The position numbers and the translations under genes are program-made. This document shows positions 1 to 6,429 of a stretch of DNA of 7,949 nucleotides, piece after piece. Numbering within the stretch: position 1 is the first letter of the stretch; every line of letters begins with the position of its first letter. Source of the DNA: Limiplasma sp964416065 (GTDB lineage: Bacteria; Bacillota; Clostridia; Christensenellales; Aristaeellaceae); assembly GCA_964416065.1 (NCBI GenBank), contig CAYQCL010000068.1:1-7949 (forward strand). The letters run 5' to 3'. Below the pieces are notes generated by a model, which saw only the letters and a program-made list of their open reading frames with translations, made no database searches and was not told the DNA's origin.

Positions 1-2576
1 TTCGCGAACACCTGTATCTTTTTGGGGATACAGTCCTTAAGCGTCGCGACGTGCGAGATAATGCCGACCAGCCGGTTGCCTCCGGCAAGCTCCTCAAGCA
101 CCTCCAACGCGCGTCCAAGGCTTTCGTCATCCAGCGTTCCAAAGCCCTCGTCAATGAACAGCGTATCCAGCCTTACGCCGCCGCGCCGCGCCTGTACCAC
201 ATCCGCAAAGCCCAGCGCCAGAGACAGAGAGGCCAAAAAGGATTCGCCGCCCGAAAGCGTGCCCACATCGCGTACCTTGCCCGTGTGATGATCCAGCACA
301 TCCAGCGTCAGGCCGGACTTGCTGTTTCCTCGTTCCTCCCGCTTCTGGCAGAGGCTGAACCGCCCGTCGCTCATATGCTCCAAGCGACGATTGGCCTCTA
401 AAATGACACGCCGGAAATAATATTGAAGGATATAGTTTTCAAAAGGAAGCTTGTTGGTTCCGGCTACATTGCCGGACACCGTCCGATAGAGATCGTCCAG
501 GACGTCCAGACGTTCCGTGCTTGAACGCAGATTTTGAATCGTCCTTTCCATCTGGGGAAGGACGCGCGTATTTGCAGCCAGACGGAGTCCGACCGTCCGT
601 TCGTCCTCGGCGCTTTGGGCCGCCGATGCCTTGAGCGTCCGCACCCGCTCCTGGATCGCCTCCGCGTCCAGCGGCTCCAATCCATCCCATTGCTCGCTCA
701 AGCTCTTAACCGTCGCCTCTGCGGCGGCGATCTCGCTTTCATAGCGACTTAAGTCGGAGCTCTGACGGGCCATCTCCTGATCCGCCATCAAAGCGGCATG
801 ATAGGACGCCTCGTCTGAAAATCCATGATCACCCAGCGCGTTGAGGTAAGCGTCCCGCGCCTTTTCGGCGGCTTCGCGCTGTGAGGCTGCGTCCTCCCGC
901 GAACGCTTGAGAAGCGCCAGCTGGGCCTGATAGGCGCTTTCCGCCCTGCTGAGCCGCTGCCGCGCCTCCTCGATCGTACGCTTCATGGCCTCGATTTTCT
1001 GACCAAGCTGTTCGTGCATCCGGCGGCATTGCGCTTCGAGCTCCTCCGTCGGCTCCTTGCCGCCGATGACCCGCGTCAGGTGTTCCTTCATGTTTTCCAG
1101 GGCCTGCTGAGCCGCCGCGCAGGTTTCGGAGGCGCGCCGCGCCACGCTCTCCGTCTGCTCCCGCCGCTTCGCGGCCTCGTCCGTCTCCGCCTTGGTCGGC
1201 GCTTTTTGAATATGAGCCGCTGGACTGGGATGCTCCACGGAGCCGCAGACGGGGCAGGGGCGTCCCGTCAGAAGCATATCGGCTAGGATTCCCGCCTGAT
1301 CAGCCAGATACAATTCTGACAGACGCGCGTATTCCTCCGACGCCTTCTGCTTGCCGCGAAGCGCCTCCTCGAATTTTCTCCTTTGCACCCCAAGCTCGCC
1401 TTCCAGGTGCCGATACCCCTCAAACAGCGGAATGGCCTCGGCAAGCCGCTGCCGCTTCCGCTCTAATTCCTCCGCACGCTCGTTCAGCTTCTGTGCCTCC
1501 GCCATCGCCTCCGAAGCGGACGTCCGTTCCGTTTCCGCCGCCGCAAGCGCCTGTTCCCGCTCTGGTATCCGCCCCCGCGTCTGGACGAGACGCGCCTGTT
1601 CCGTTTTGCACATCTCCTCCAGGCGATATACCCGCTGCGCGCGTCGGGCAAGCTCCAGGCGTTGCGCAAGCACGTTCATCTGAGCCCTTCGCGCGGTTAA
1701 GGCCGCATATTCCTCTCTCTTGCGCATAAGGCTCTGAATCCCCTGATTGCGCTTTTCCGCGCTACTCAGCATCGCGGTGGCTTCCGAAAGTGCCGTATCC
1801 GTCTCTTCCCTCTTTCTCACGATTTCGGCATAAACCGTTTCATCGCCGACGATCAGCTCCCGCAGCGCCTTCAAAAGCCGCTCGGCATGAACGCTTGACG
1901 CCGCGAGCTCCCGAACCGGCTCCTTTTGGGCATCGTCGCATTGAATCTGAGCCGCCTGACTCAGATAAGTGCTCTCCGCCGTTTTGCAGGCATTTTCCGC
2001 CTCTCCTTTGCGTTCCTTGAGAATCTTGCCGATTTCTTCGTAAAGCTGCGTATCGAAGATGCGGCGGAAGACATCCGCGCGCGTCGCGCTGTCCGCGCGC
2101 AGGATGGAAAGGAAGTCGCCCTGCGCGATCATCGCGACCTGTGAAAACTGCGCGGCATTCAGTCCCAGAAGCTCTTCCACCGCCTCCCGAACGCTTTCGA
2201 TCCTGTTCCAGCTCCGTCCGTCCTCACACGTCATTTCCGCCTCGGCTGGACGGGCGCTTTTGCGCCCCGGCTTCAAATATTCGGGACTGCGCCTGATCGT
2301 ATATCGCTTGCCGCCGCTCACAAAGGTAAAGCTTACCCATGTATCCGTCTCCGGCGGGGCAAAGTCGCTCCTAAAGGACTTCCCCGTCCGGCGTTTTGTC
2401 CCGCCGCTCGCCACGCCATAGAGCGCGAAGGTGATGGCGTCGAACAGCGTCGTCTTGCCCGCGCCGGTATCGCCGGCGATCAGGAAAAGCCCCTTCTCGC
2501 CCAGAAGCGTAAAATCCACCGTCTCCAGTCCCGCATATGGTCCAAAGGCGCTCATCTCAAGCCTGATCGGTTTCAT
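1..2576 (-). CDS. sbcC: SbcC exonuclease subunit, SMC-like ATPase (3' end cut by window edge)
   Basis: This is the ATPase subunit of the SbcCD (Rad50-Mre11 type) complex, which opens hairpins and processes blocked double-strand DNA ends. The ATG at 2576 is preceded by GGAGG (2590-2586) with 9-nt spacing and lies 20 nt inside the end of sbcD, which implies translational coupling. 858 codons are visible. Walker A GDTGAGKT is at residues 35-42. A Q-loop region reading QVAMIAQGDF follows, then a long charged, Ala/Glu/Arg-rich coiled-coil arm. The zinc hook CPVCGS has its cysteines at residues 441 and 444 (bases 1256-1245) and is followed by EHP, as is usual for SbcC. The second arm leads to the C-terminal head with signature LSGGES (774-779), Walker B LFIDEGFGTLD with D809 and E810, and H-loop His842. 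The frame agrees at the N-terminus, hook and C-terminal head, so I see no break. Only the last few tens of residues should lie beyond the left edge. Confidence 0.96.
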   Translation of the reverse strand, partial: MKPIRLEMSAFGPYAGLETVDFTLLGEKGLFLIAGDTGAGKTTLFDAITFALYGVASGGTKRRTGKSFRSDFAPPETDTWVSFTFVSGGKRYTIRRSPEYLKPGRKSARPAEAEMTCEDGRSWNRIESVREAVEELLGLNAAQFSQVAMIAQGDFLSILRADSATRADVFRRIFDTQLYEEIGKILKERKGEAENACKTAESTYLSQAAQIQCDDAQKEPVRELAASSVHAERLLKALRELIVGDETVYAEIVRKREETDTALSEATAMLSSAEKRNQGIQSLMRKREEYAALTARRAQMNVLAQRLELARRAQRVYRLEEMCKTEQARLVQTRGRIPEREQALAAAETERTSASEAMAEAQKLNERAEELERKRQRLAEAIPLFEGYRHLEGELGVQRRKFEEALRGKQKASEEYARLSELYLADQAGILADMLLTGRPCPVCGSVEHPSPAAHIQKAPTKAETDEAAKRREQTESVARRASETCAAAQQALENMKEHLTRVIGGKEPTEELEAQCRRMHEQLGQKIEAMKRTIEEARQRLSRAESAYQAQLALLKRSREDAASQREAAEKARDAYLNALGDHGFSDEASYHAALMADQEMARQSSDLSRYESEIAAAEATVKSLSEQWDGLEPLDAEAIQERVRTLKASAAQSAEDERTVGLRLAANTRVLPQMERTIQNLRSSTERLDVLDDLYRTVSGNVAGTNKLPFENYILQYYFRRVILEANRRLEHMSDGRFSLCQKREERGNSKSGLTLDVLDHHTGKVRDVGTLSGGESFLASLSLALGFADVVQARRGGVRLDTLFIDEGFGTLDDESLGRALEVLEELAGGNRLVGIISHVATLKDCIPKKIQVFA

Positions 2577-3687
2577 TCAGCCTCGCCTCCGCTTCCTCAA
2601 TCACACCGCGCATCACCGCAATCCGCCTCTCATCCGGCGGCACAAGGTTGTTCTGCCCCTTGTAAAACGTCATAAAATGCTCCAAGGGGGTAAGCGCCTC
2701 GGCGTCTGCCATTTCAAGCTCATGCATCTCCTCGTTGGTCCGGCTGTTGTGGACGCGCATTCCCACCAGGTTAGGATAGGTAAGCCGGAGGATGCCGAGC
2801 GGATCGGTAAGCACGCCCTCGTCCGTCAGCTCGGCATAGACGAAATCCTCGCTATACCGTTCTGGCGCGGCTACATCGGAAAGCCTTCCGCGCACGGTTC
2901 TGAGCTCATGCAGCGGCAAGAACGGCCGCTCCTCAAAAGACAGCTTCCCCTTTTCCTCCAGAACAACCATAAGCGCCGCCTTCCTCTGGCGCTCCTCAGA
3001 CAGCGAATACTTCAGCGGCGAGCCGCAATAGCGCACCCGTCCGCCGGCCAGCCGCTGCGGCGAATGGAGATGTCCCAGCGCCACATAATCAAAGTCGCGG
3101 AACACATCCGCGCCGATCTGGTCGATCCCGCCGATGAGACGCGTTTCAGACGCGCACAGAGCCGCGCCGCCCACATACTGATGCGCCACCAGGACATTCC
3201 TTGTACCCTTGTCCAGCCTGACCGTTGAAAGTGCCGCCCTCACCGCGTCCTCATAGCCCCGAACCTCGGGAAAAAAGGGACGCACATTGGCTGGGCGCAA
3301 AAACGGCAGAAGATAGATATGCACCTTCCCATAGGCATCCTCAAGCGTATAGCGGCGAAGCGTCCCATCAAAAGAAGGCGACATAAAAACGCCGGTTGCC
3401 CCAAGCAGTTCGCGGCAATAGGCGACCTGCTCGGCGTTGTCATGGTTACCGCTCACCGCAAAAACCGGTTTTTTCATCCGGCTCAGCGCCACCAAAAAAT
3501 CACCCATCACTTTCAGTGCCTCCGAAGAAGGCTGCGTTTTGTCATAAAGATCGCCGGCCAGCAGCACCGCGTCACAGTCCCGTGCGCAATCAAGCGCCTG
3601 CTCAAGCACATGCTTCTGGTCGTCCATAAGGCTCTGCCCGTTGAGCCTTCGTCCGATATGCAGATCGGACAGATGAAGAAGCTTCAT
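2557..3687 (-). CDS. sbcD: SbcD nuclease subunit (Mre11-type metallophosphoesterase)
   Basis: This is the nuclease subunit partnering SbcC, a Mn-dependent 3'-5' exonuclease and hairpin endonuclease. The chosen ATG at 3687 gives 376 aa beginning MKLLHLSDLHIG. It has a strong AAGGAGG (3700-3694) 6 nt upstream. An in-frame extension to 3771 is possible but would start upstream of the likely promoter and has no family support. The metallophosphoesterase motifs are all present in order: D8/H10 in SDLHIG, GDLYD with D46, GNHD with N81 and H82, VAHQ with H169, and GHLH with H206 and H208. A capping and SbcC-binding region of about 150 residues follows. Length is normal for Firmicute SbcD (about 370-400 aa). 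The stop codon lies 20 nt inside sbcC, so the two form one operon. Confidence 0.96.
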   Translation of the reverse strand: MKLLHLSDLHIGRRLNGQSLMDDQKHVLEQALDCARDCDAVLLAGDLYDKTQPSSEALKVMGDFLVALSRMKKPVFAVSGNHDNAEQVAYCRELLGATGVFMSPSFDGTLRRYTLEDAYGKVHIYLLPFLRPANVRPFFPEVRGYEDAVRAALSTVRLDKGTRNVLVAHQYVGGAALCASETRLIGGIDQIGADVFRDFDYVALGHLHSPQRLAGGRVRYCGSPLKYSLSEERQRKAALMVVLEEKGKLSFEERPFLPLHELRTVRGRLSDVAAPERYSEDFVYAELTDEGVLTDPLGILRLTYPNLVGMRVHNSRTNEEMHELEMADAEALTPLEHFMTFYKGQNNLVPPDERRIAVMRGVIEEAEARLNETDQA

Positions 3688-3711
3688 AATCTGCCTCCTT
3701 TCTTTCTCATC

Positions 3712-3740
3712 ATCGTACTTTTTTTCGCATAGAATTGCAA
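3712..3740 (-). promoter_or_regulatory. Putative sigma-A promoter of sbcDC
   Basis: On the minus strand TTGCAA (3740-3735) is followed after exactly 17 nt, including an A7 run, by TACGAT (3717-3712). Transcription would start near 3705, just ahead of the AAGGAGG at 3700-3694, giving a very short leader. Position and spacing fit a vegetative promoter. This is a consensus match only. Confidence 0.5.
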
Positions 3741-3762
3741 TCCTTATTTCCATCTTCCTTTT

Positions 3763-3793
3763 TTGCGGCAAATGCGGTAAAATAACTTAAGAT
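3763..3793 (+). promoter_or_regulatory. Weak candidate promoter for the lipid kinase gene
   Basis: The A/T-rich stretch just before the lipid kinase gene holds two possible -10 boxes, TAAAAT (3778-3783) and TAAGAT (3788-3793). The only -35-like hexamer is TTGCGG (3763-3768), 19 nt before the second box. TAAAAT has no good -35 at 16-18 nt. A divergent arrangement with sbcDC requires a promoter here, but the exact element is uncertain. Confidence 0.3.
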
Positions 3794-3821
3794 ATTGCAT
3801 TTTTGGAAAGGATGTCCCGCT

Positions 3822-4688
3822 ATGCTTGAGCTCATCGTCAACCCCGTCGCCGGTAACGGACTCGCAAAAAAAATCGGTGAGGAGGCCGCCGGATTGCTTG
3901 AGAAAAAGGGCATCCGTTTCACGCTGCACATGACCGATCGTCCCGGGCACGCTACACAGCTGGCGCGCGAGGCCGCCGCAAGGGGAGCGGAAACGGTGAT
4001 TGCCTTTGGAGGGGACGGCACCATCACCGAGACAGCCGCCGGTCTGCGCCACACGGGGACGGCGCTTGGCATCGTTCCCGCCGGTACAGGCAACGACTTC
4101 ATCAAGACCATCGGCACGCCCAGGGATTGGCGGGAGGCCCTCGAGTTTATCCTGTCCCATCCCGCGCGCCCCATCGATTCCGGCATGATGAACGACCGTT
4201 TCTTTCTCAATGTCTGCGGCGCGGGCTTTGACGTGATGGTGCTGGATTTCGCCGAAAGCGCGAAAAAGCGCGTCCGAGGCATCTGGCCCTACCTGTATGG
4301 CGTTGTACGCGCCATCAAGACCTTCCGCCCCTTTAAGATGCATATCGAAATCGGGGACGATATGGTACTGGAGCGGCCCTGTATGATCTGCTCCATCGGC
4401 AATGGCCGCTATATCGGCGGCGGCATTCCCATTACGCCTCTTGCCCAAGTTAAGGACGGTCTGTTTGAGCTTCTGGTGGTGGACGCGGTGCCCCGATGGA
4501 AAATCCCCTTCTATCTTCCCTCGCTGATGCTGGGCACGCTTTATAAGCGCAAGCCGGCCCATCGCTACCAAGCGTCGCGCTGCACGCTTTCCTCCGCCAA
4601 CATGCGTCTGAACCTGGACGGTGAAATCCTGTCCATTGAGGAAGCGCGTTTTTCCTGTGAATCGGACGCCCTGCTTCTGCATTGGTAA
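3822..4688 (+). CDS. Diacylglycerol kinase family lipid kinase (DagK/YegS/BmrU type)
   Basis: Predicted cytosolic, membrane-associated kinase that phosphorylates diacylglycerol or a related lipid with ATP, as DgkB does when it returns diacylglycerol from lipoteichoic acid synthesis to phosphatidic acid. The 288-aa protein starts MLELIVNPVAGNG. ATG 3822 has AAAGGA (3807-3812) 9 nt upstream; a TTG at 3795 in the same frame would add 9 residues but has no ribosome binding site. The nucleotide-binding fold shows NPVAGNG (7-13), GGDGT (63-67) and PAGTGND (86-92), the hallmark motifs of the DAGK catalytic domain. The C-terminal half has the family's beta-sandwich pattern, with GNGRYIGGG and a late NLDGE that carries the expected catalytic acid. 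Length is typical (about 290-310 aa). There are no membrane segments. It is transcribed away from sbcDC with 134 nt between the start codons. The family is clear, but the exact lipid substrate cannot be read from sequence, so no gene symbol is given. Confidence 0.93.
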   Translation: MLELIVNPVAGNGLAKKIGEEAAGLLEKKGIRFTLHMTDRPGHATQLAREAAARGAETVIAFGGDGTITETAAGLRHTGTALGIVPAGTGNDFIKTIGTPRDWREALEFILSHPARPIDSGMMNDRFFLNVCGAGFDVMVLDFAESAKKRVRGIWPYLYGVVRAIKTFRPFKMHIEIGDDMVLERPCMICSIGNGRYIGGGIPITPLAQVKDGLFELLVVDAVPRWKIPFYLPSLMLGTLYKRKPAHRYQASRCTLSSANMRLNLDGEILSIEEARFSCESDALLLHW

Positions 4689-4762
4689 ATGTCCGTCTTG
4701 TAAAGTTTTCATTTCGGCCTGTCGGTCGGAAGGAAAAGTGCAGGAACGGCACGAAATTTTAT

Positions 4763-4771
4763 TGATACGAT
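4763..4771 (+). promoter_or_regulatory. Possible extended -10 element before the acidic-tail gene
   Basis: The 175-nt gap after the lipid kinase contains TGATACGAT (4763-4771), a TGn-extended -10 shape about 93 nt before the ATG at 4864. No recognisable -35 lies 16-18 nt upstream. A separate TATACT (4808-4813) also lacks a -35. No convincing terminator is seen in the gap, so read-through from the lipid kinase gene is equally possible. Confidence 0.22.
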
Positions 4772-4863
4772 TGATTTCGGAATGAGGGCGTCGATGGAGG
4801 CACAGCATATACTGGATCATCCGCTAACCTCAAACGAATCAGAGAAAGAAAGGATGTAGAAAC

Positions 4864-5370
4864 ATGGCACCTGTGGGAAGCAACGTAAAAATGGCTTTTT
4901 TCAAAGGCTTGGAGGCCCTCGGCAAAGGTGCGAGCAATATGGCCAGCAACGCGCAGCAAAAGCTCAACGAGATCAACCTTGAGACGCGCCGCCGCGAGCT
5001 GCTGAGCGAAATTCCCGTGCGAGCGCTTGACCTGTGGCAGAAGGGCGCCGAAATGCCGCCCGCTCTTGGCGAGATGCTCAAGGAATTGAGCGATCTGGAC
5101 GAACAATTGACTGTTTTGCGCGCCCAACGCTATGCCAAGATCGAAGAGGAGGATGTCGGCGAAGAGACGGATGAGGTTTCCTCCGAGGCTAGTGAGGATG
5201 GTGAGCAGGTGTCTGAAGAAGACGCCAACGAGGGGATCGAGTCCACGGAAGAGGAGCCCGAGGCTCAGAGCCCGGAATGCGGGCAGTCGGCTCGCGAGGA
5301 AGAGGAAACGCAGGAGCCGTCCGCGTGGGAGGCGCCCATGGATGAGGGCGAGACCGGTGACAACGCCTGA
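4864..5370 (+). CDS. Hypothetical small protein with helical N-terminus and highly acidic tail
   Basis: I do not recognise this gene with confidence. The 168-aa product starts at ATG 4864, with AAAGGA (4849-4854) 9 nt upstream. Residues 1-30 are small and weakly amphipathic (MAFFKGLEALGKGASNM), residues 31-92 look like two charged helices (KLNEINLETRRRELLSEI, then MLKELSDLDEQLTVLRAQ), and residues 93-168 form a low-complexity tail with about 32 Asp/Glu out of 76. No signal peptide, membrane span or zinc ribbon is present; the only Cys is a single residue in the tail. The N-terminal layout (MAFF, helix linker, two helices with an IPVRALDLWQKG segment between them) loosely resembles small clostridial proteins that normally carry a zinc ribbon at the C-terminus, here replaced by an acidic tail. 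That resemblance is from memory and weak. The following NUDIX gene overlaps its 3' end, so the two are probably co-translated. Confidence 0.8.
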   Translation: MAPVGSNVKMAFFKGLEALGKGASNMASNAQQKLNEINLETRRRELLSEIPVRALDLWQKGAEMPPALGEMLKELSDLDEQLTVLRAQRYAKIEEEDVGEETDEVSSEASEDGEQVSEEDANEGIESTEEEPEAQSPECGQSAREEEETQEPSAWEAPMDEGETGDNA

Positions 5371-5962
5371 TATTTCCATGCAAAGGGGAAATTCTACAGC
5401 CGTTCGGTTCTATCCTTTGGAAAGTGTTGCGCCGGATCGTCCGCGCTTTTCCGTCAGCATCGCCCGTCTGAACGGGGAATGGCTGTTTTGCCGCCATCGT
5501 GACCGCGAGACATGGGAATGTTCCGGCGGGCATATCGAAGCGGGCGAGACCGCGTTGGAGGCCGCAAGGCGCAAGCTATATGAGGAAACCGGCGCGATGG
5601 AGGCTGAGATAGAGCCGGTATGCCTGTATTCCGTCTCCCTGGATGGAGGGGCGGAGAGCTTTGGCCTTCTCTGCCGCGCGGAGGTGAGTCGGCTCGGTCC
5701 GCTCCCCACGGGCTCGGAGATGGCGCAGGTTTGCCGGTTTCCTGATTTGCCCGAGCGATGGACTTATCCCGACATTCAGCCAAGGCTGATGGAACGGGTC
5801 GGCCTTTTTGTTTTATCCGTTCGGAAGCATCCCGCCTATGCCGCGTTGGCCATTCGTTATCTTCAAAGCAAATGGGCCGACAAGGCCAGCGCTCCCGTCT
5901 ACGCGGACTGCGTCGCCCATATGCTCGGTGCCTCCGCTCCCCTGCCTCAATGGTATCTTTGA
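5357..5962 (+). CDS. NUDIX hydrolase fused in frame to the start of a GNAT domain, ended early by frameshift
   Basis: The first about 140 residues are a NUDIX domain (hydrolysis of nucleoside diphosphates linked to X). The NUDIX box runs from G58 (GHIEAGE) through E64 and R72 to EETGA ending at A80, but the second residue of the REUxEE core is Lys73 instead of Glu (codon AAG rather than GAG); E76 and E77 are kept. Later WTYPDIQPRLMERV resembles the end of YtkD-like clostridial NUDIX proteins. After this the same frame continues into HPAYAALAIRYLQSKW and PLPQWYL, which I recognise as the N-terminal helices and first strands of a GNAT acetyltransferase, and stops at TGA 5960-5962. I chose GTG 5357 (GAGGG 8 nt upstream, 14 nt overlap with the acidic-tail gene). 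ATG 5342 (GGGAGG 9 nt upstream) and ATG 5378 (no clear ribosome binding site) are alternatives. The catalytic change plus truncation suggests reduced function. Confidence 0.8.
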   Translation: MTTPDISMQRGNSTAVRFYPLESVAPDRPRFSVSIARLNGEWLFCRHRDRETWECSGGHIEAGETALEAARRKLYEETGAMEAEIEPVCLYSVSLDGGAESFGLLCRAEVSRLGPLPTGSEMAQVCRFPDLPERWTYPDIQPRLMERVGLFVLSVRKHPAYAALAIRYLQSKWADKASAPVYADCVAHMLGASAPLPQWYL

Positions 5963-6258
5963 TGGACGGCGTACTGCCTGTCGGCTGTTCCGGTTTGATC
6001 CCCAACGACTTTATCAGCCGGATGGATCTCGCGCCGTGGTTGTGCGCCCTCTATATCGAAGAAGCCCATCGCGGGCATGGCTATGGCGAACGACTGATCC
6101 AAAGGGCTCGCCAAGACGCGGCGCTCGCCGGCTTTGACCGCCTTTATCTATGCACGGATCATATCGGCTATTATGAAAAATACGGTTTCTCTTATCTTGC
6201 GCGGGGCTACCATCCATGGAGCGAGGGCTCTCGCATCTATGAAAGCAAGCTTTCATAG
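5962..6258 (+). pseudogene. GNAT acetyltransferase, C-terminal part displaced into the -1 frame
   Basis: This frame encodes the remaining GNAT core: MDGVLPVGCSGLI, NDFISRMDLAPWLCALYI, the acetyl-CoA pyrophosphate-binding loop HRGHGYGERLI, then LYLCTDHIGYYEKYGF and the conserved ending GYHPWSEGSRIY. It lacks the N-terminal helices, which lie in the preceding frame. Adding one T to the CTTTG at 5957-5961 would make the whole NUDIX-GNAT one open frame of about 300 residues reading QWYLLMDGV across the joint. As the sequence stands, the ATG at 5962-5964 overlaps the upstream stop as TGATG, so termination-reinitiation could still make this fragment (98 aa). An earlier in-frame ATG lies at 5950. 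GNAT enzymes move an acetyl group from acetyl-CoA to an amine; the substrate is unknown. Read as a frameshifted half-gene unless the missing base is a sequencing error. Confidence 0.75.
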
Positions 6259-6267
6259 CATTCCAAA

Positions 6268-6306
6268 CGGCGCGCAGCCGCCTGGCCGGAGCGCCGATTT
6301 TCTTTG
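6268..6306 (+). terminator. Probable Rho-independent terminator after the NUDIX-GNAT locus
   Basis: CGGCGC (6268-6273) pairs perfectly with GCGCCG (6291-6296). The interior can add a small CCG/CGG stem (6278-6280 with 6287-6289). The stem is followed by ATTTTCTTT. It starts 10 nt after the GNAT stop codon and ends before the hisH-like promoter, where a terminator would be expected. The U tract is interrupted, so efficiency is uncertain. Confidence 0.5.
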
Positions 6307-6335
6307 CTTCATGGCGGCCTGCTTCTCTCCGGCGG

Positions 6336-6364
6336 TTGACATTCCCGCGGCAAAATGCTATGCT
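6336..6364 (+). promoter_or_regulatory. Strong sigma-A promoter of the hisH2-hisF2 operon
   Basis: A perfect TTGACA (6336-6341) is followed by a 17-nt spacer and TATGCT (6359-6364), with a TG at 6356-6357 making an extended -10 (TGCTATGCT). Transcription should begin near 6371, leaving a leader of about 60 nt before the GTG start at 6430. This is the best consensus match among the promoters of protein-coding genes in the window. Confidence 0.75.
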
Positions 6365-6368
6365 ACCT

Positions 6369-6400
6369 ATACGGCAAGGGCGCACGCGTTTTTGCCGTAT
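6369..6400 (+). promoter_or_regulatory. Perfect 9-bp inverted repeat at the start of the hisH2 leader
   Basis: ATACGGCAA (6369-6377) and TTGCCGTAT (6392-6400) are exact reverse complements separated by 14 nt, with TTT following (T run 6400-6403). It lies at or just past the predicted transcription start. It could be a repressor operator, a 5' hairpin protecting the mRNA, or a weak attenuator/terminator. The U tract is short and the stem only about half G+C, so termination is the least favoured reading. Confidence 0.5.
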
Positions 6401-6429
6401 TTTCCATCGTCTGAAAGCGGGGATTCAAA

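Noticed and set aside
51..2421. Several plus-strand open frames of 60-120 codons across the sbcC region
   Set aside because: They are antisense shadows of sbcC, rich in Arg, Pro and Ser, without ribosome binding sites or recognisable domains. The minus-strand frame carries all the SbcC motifs.
3688..3771. N-terminal extension of sbcD to an in-frame start at 3771
   Set aside because: The extra 28 residues do not resemble SbcD, which starts with the MKLLHLSDLH type. The strong ribosome binding site sits before 3687, and the likely promoter lies inside the extension.
4710..4732. Imperfect hairpin TTCGGCC/GGTCGGAA after the lipid kinase gene as a terminator
   Set aside because: The stem has a bulge and a wobble pair, and no T run follows.
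3744..4820. Long minus-strand open frame of 358 codons opposite the lipid kinase gene
   Set aside because: The plus strand encodes a complete DAGK domain with all motifs. The antisense frame shows no known domain and reflects G+C-rich codon bias.
5132..5356. Extension of the NUDIX frame upstream to about 5132
   Set aside because: The translation there is Arg-rich nonsense in the shadow of the acidic Glu codons of the neighbouring gene.
5954..5963. TAT CTT TGA resembles the +1 programmed frameshift site of the release factor 2 gene prfB
   Set aside because: A +1 shift at CTT TGA leads into a frame encoding no GNAT sequence. The GNAT remainder is in the -1 frame, which needs a lost base or a -1 slip. 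No X-XXY-YYZ slippery heptamer and no AGGGGG element is present just upstream.
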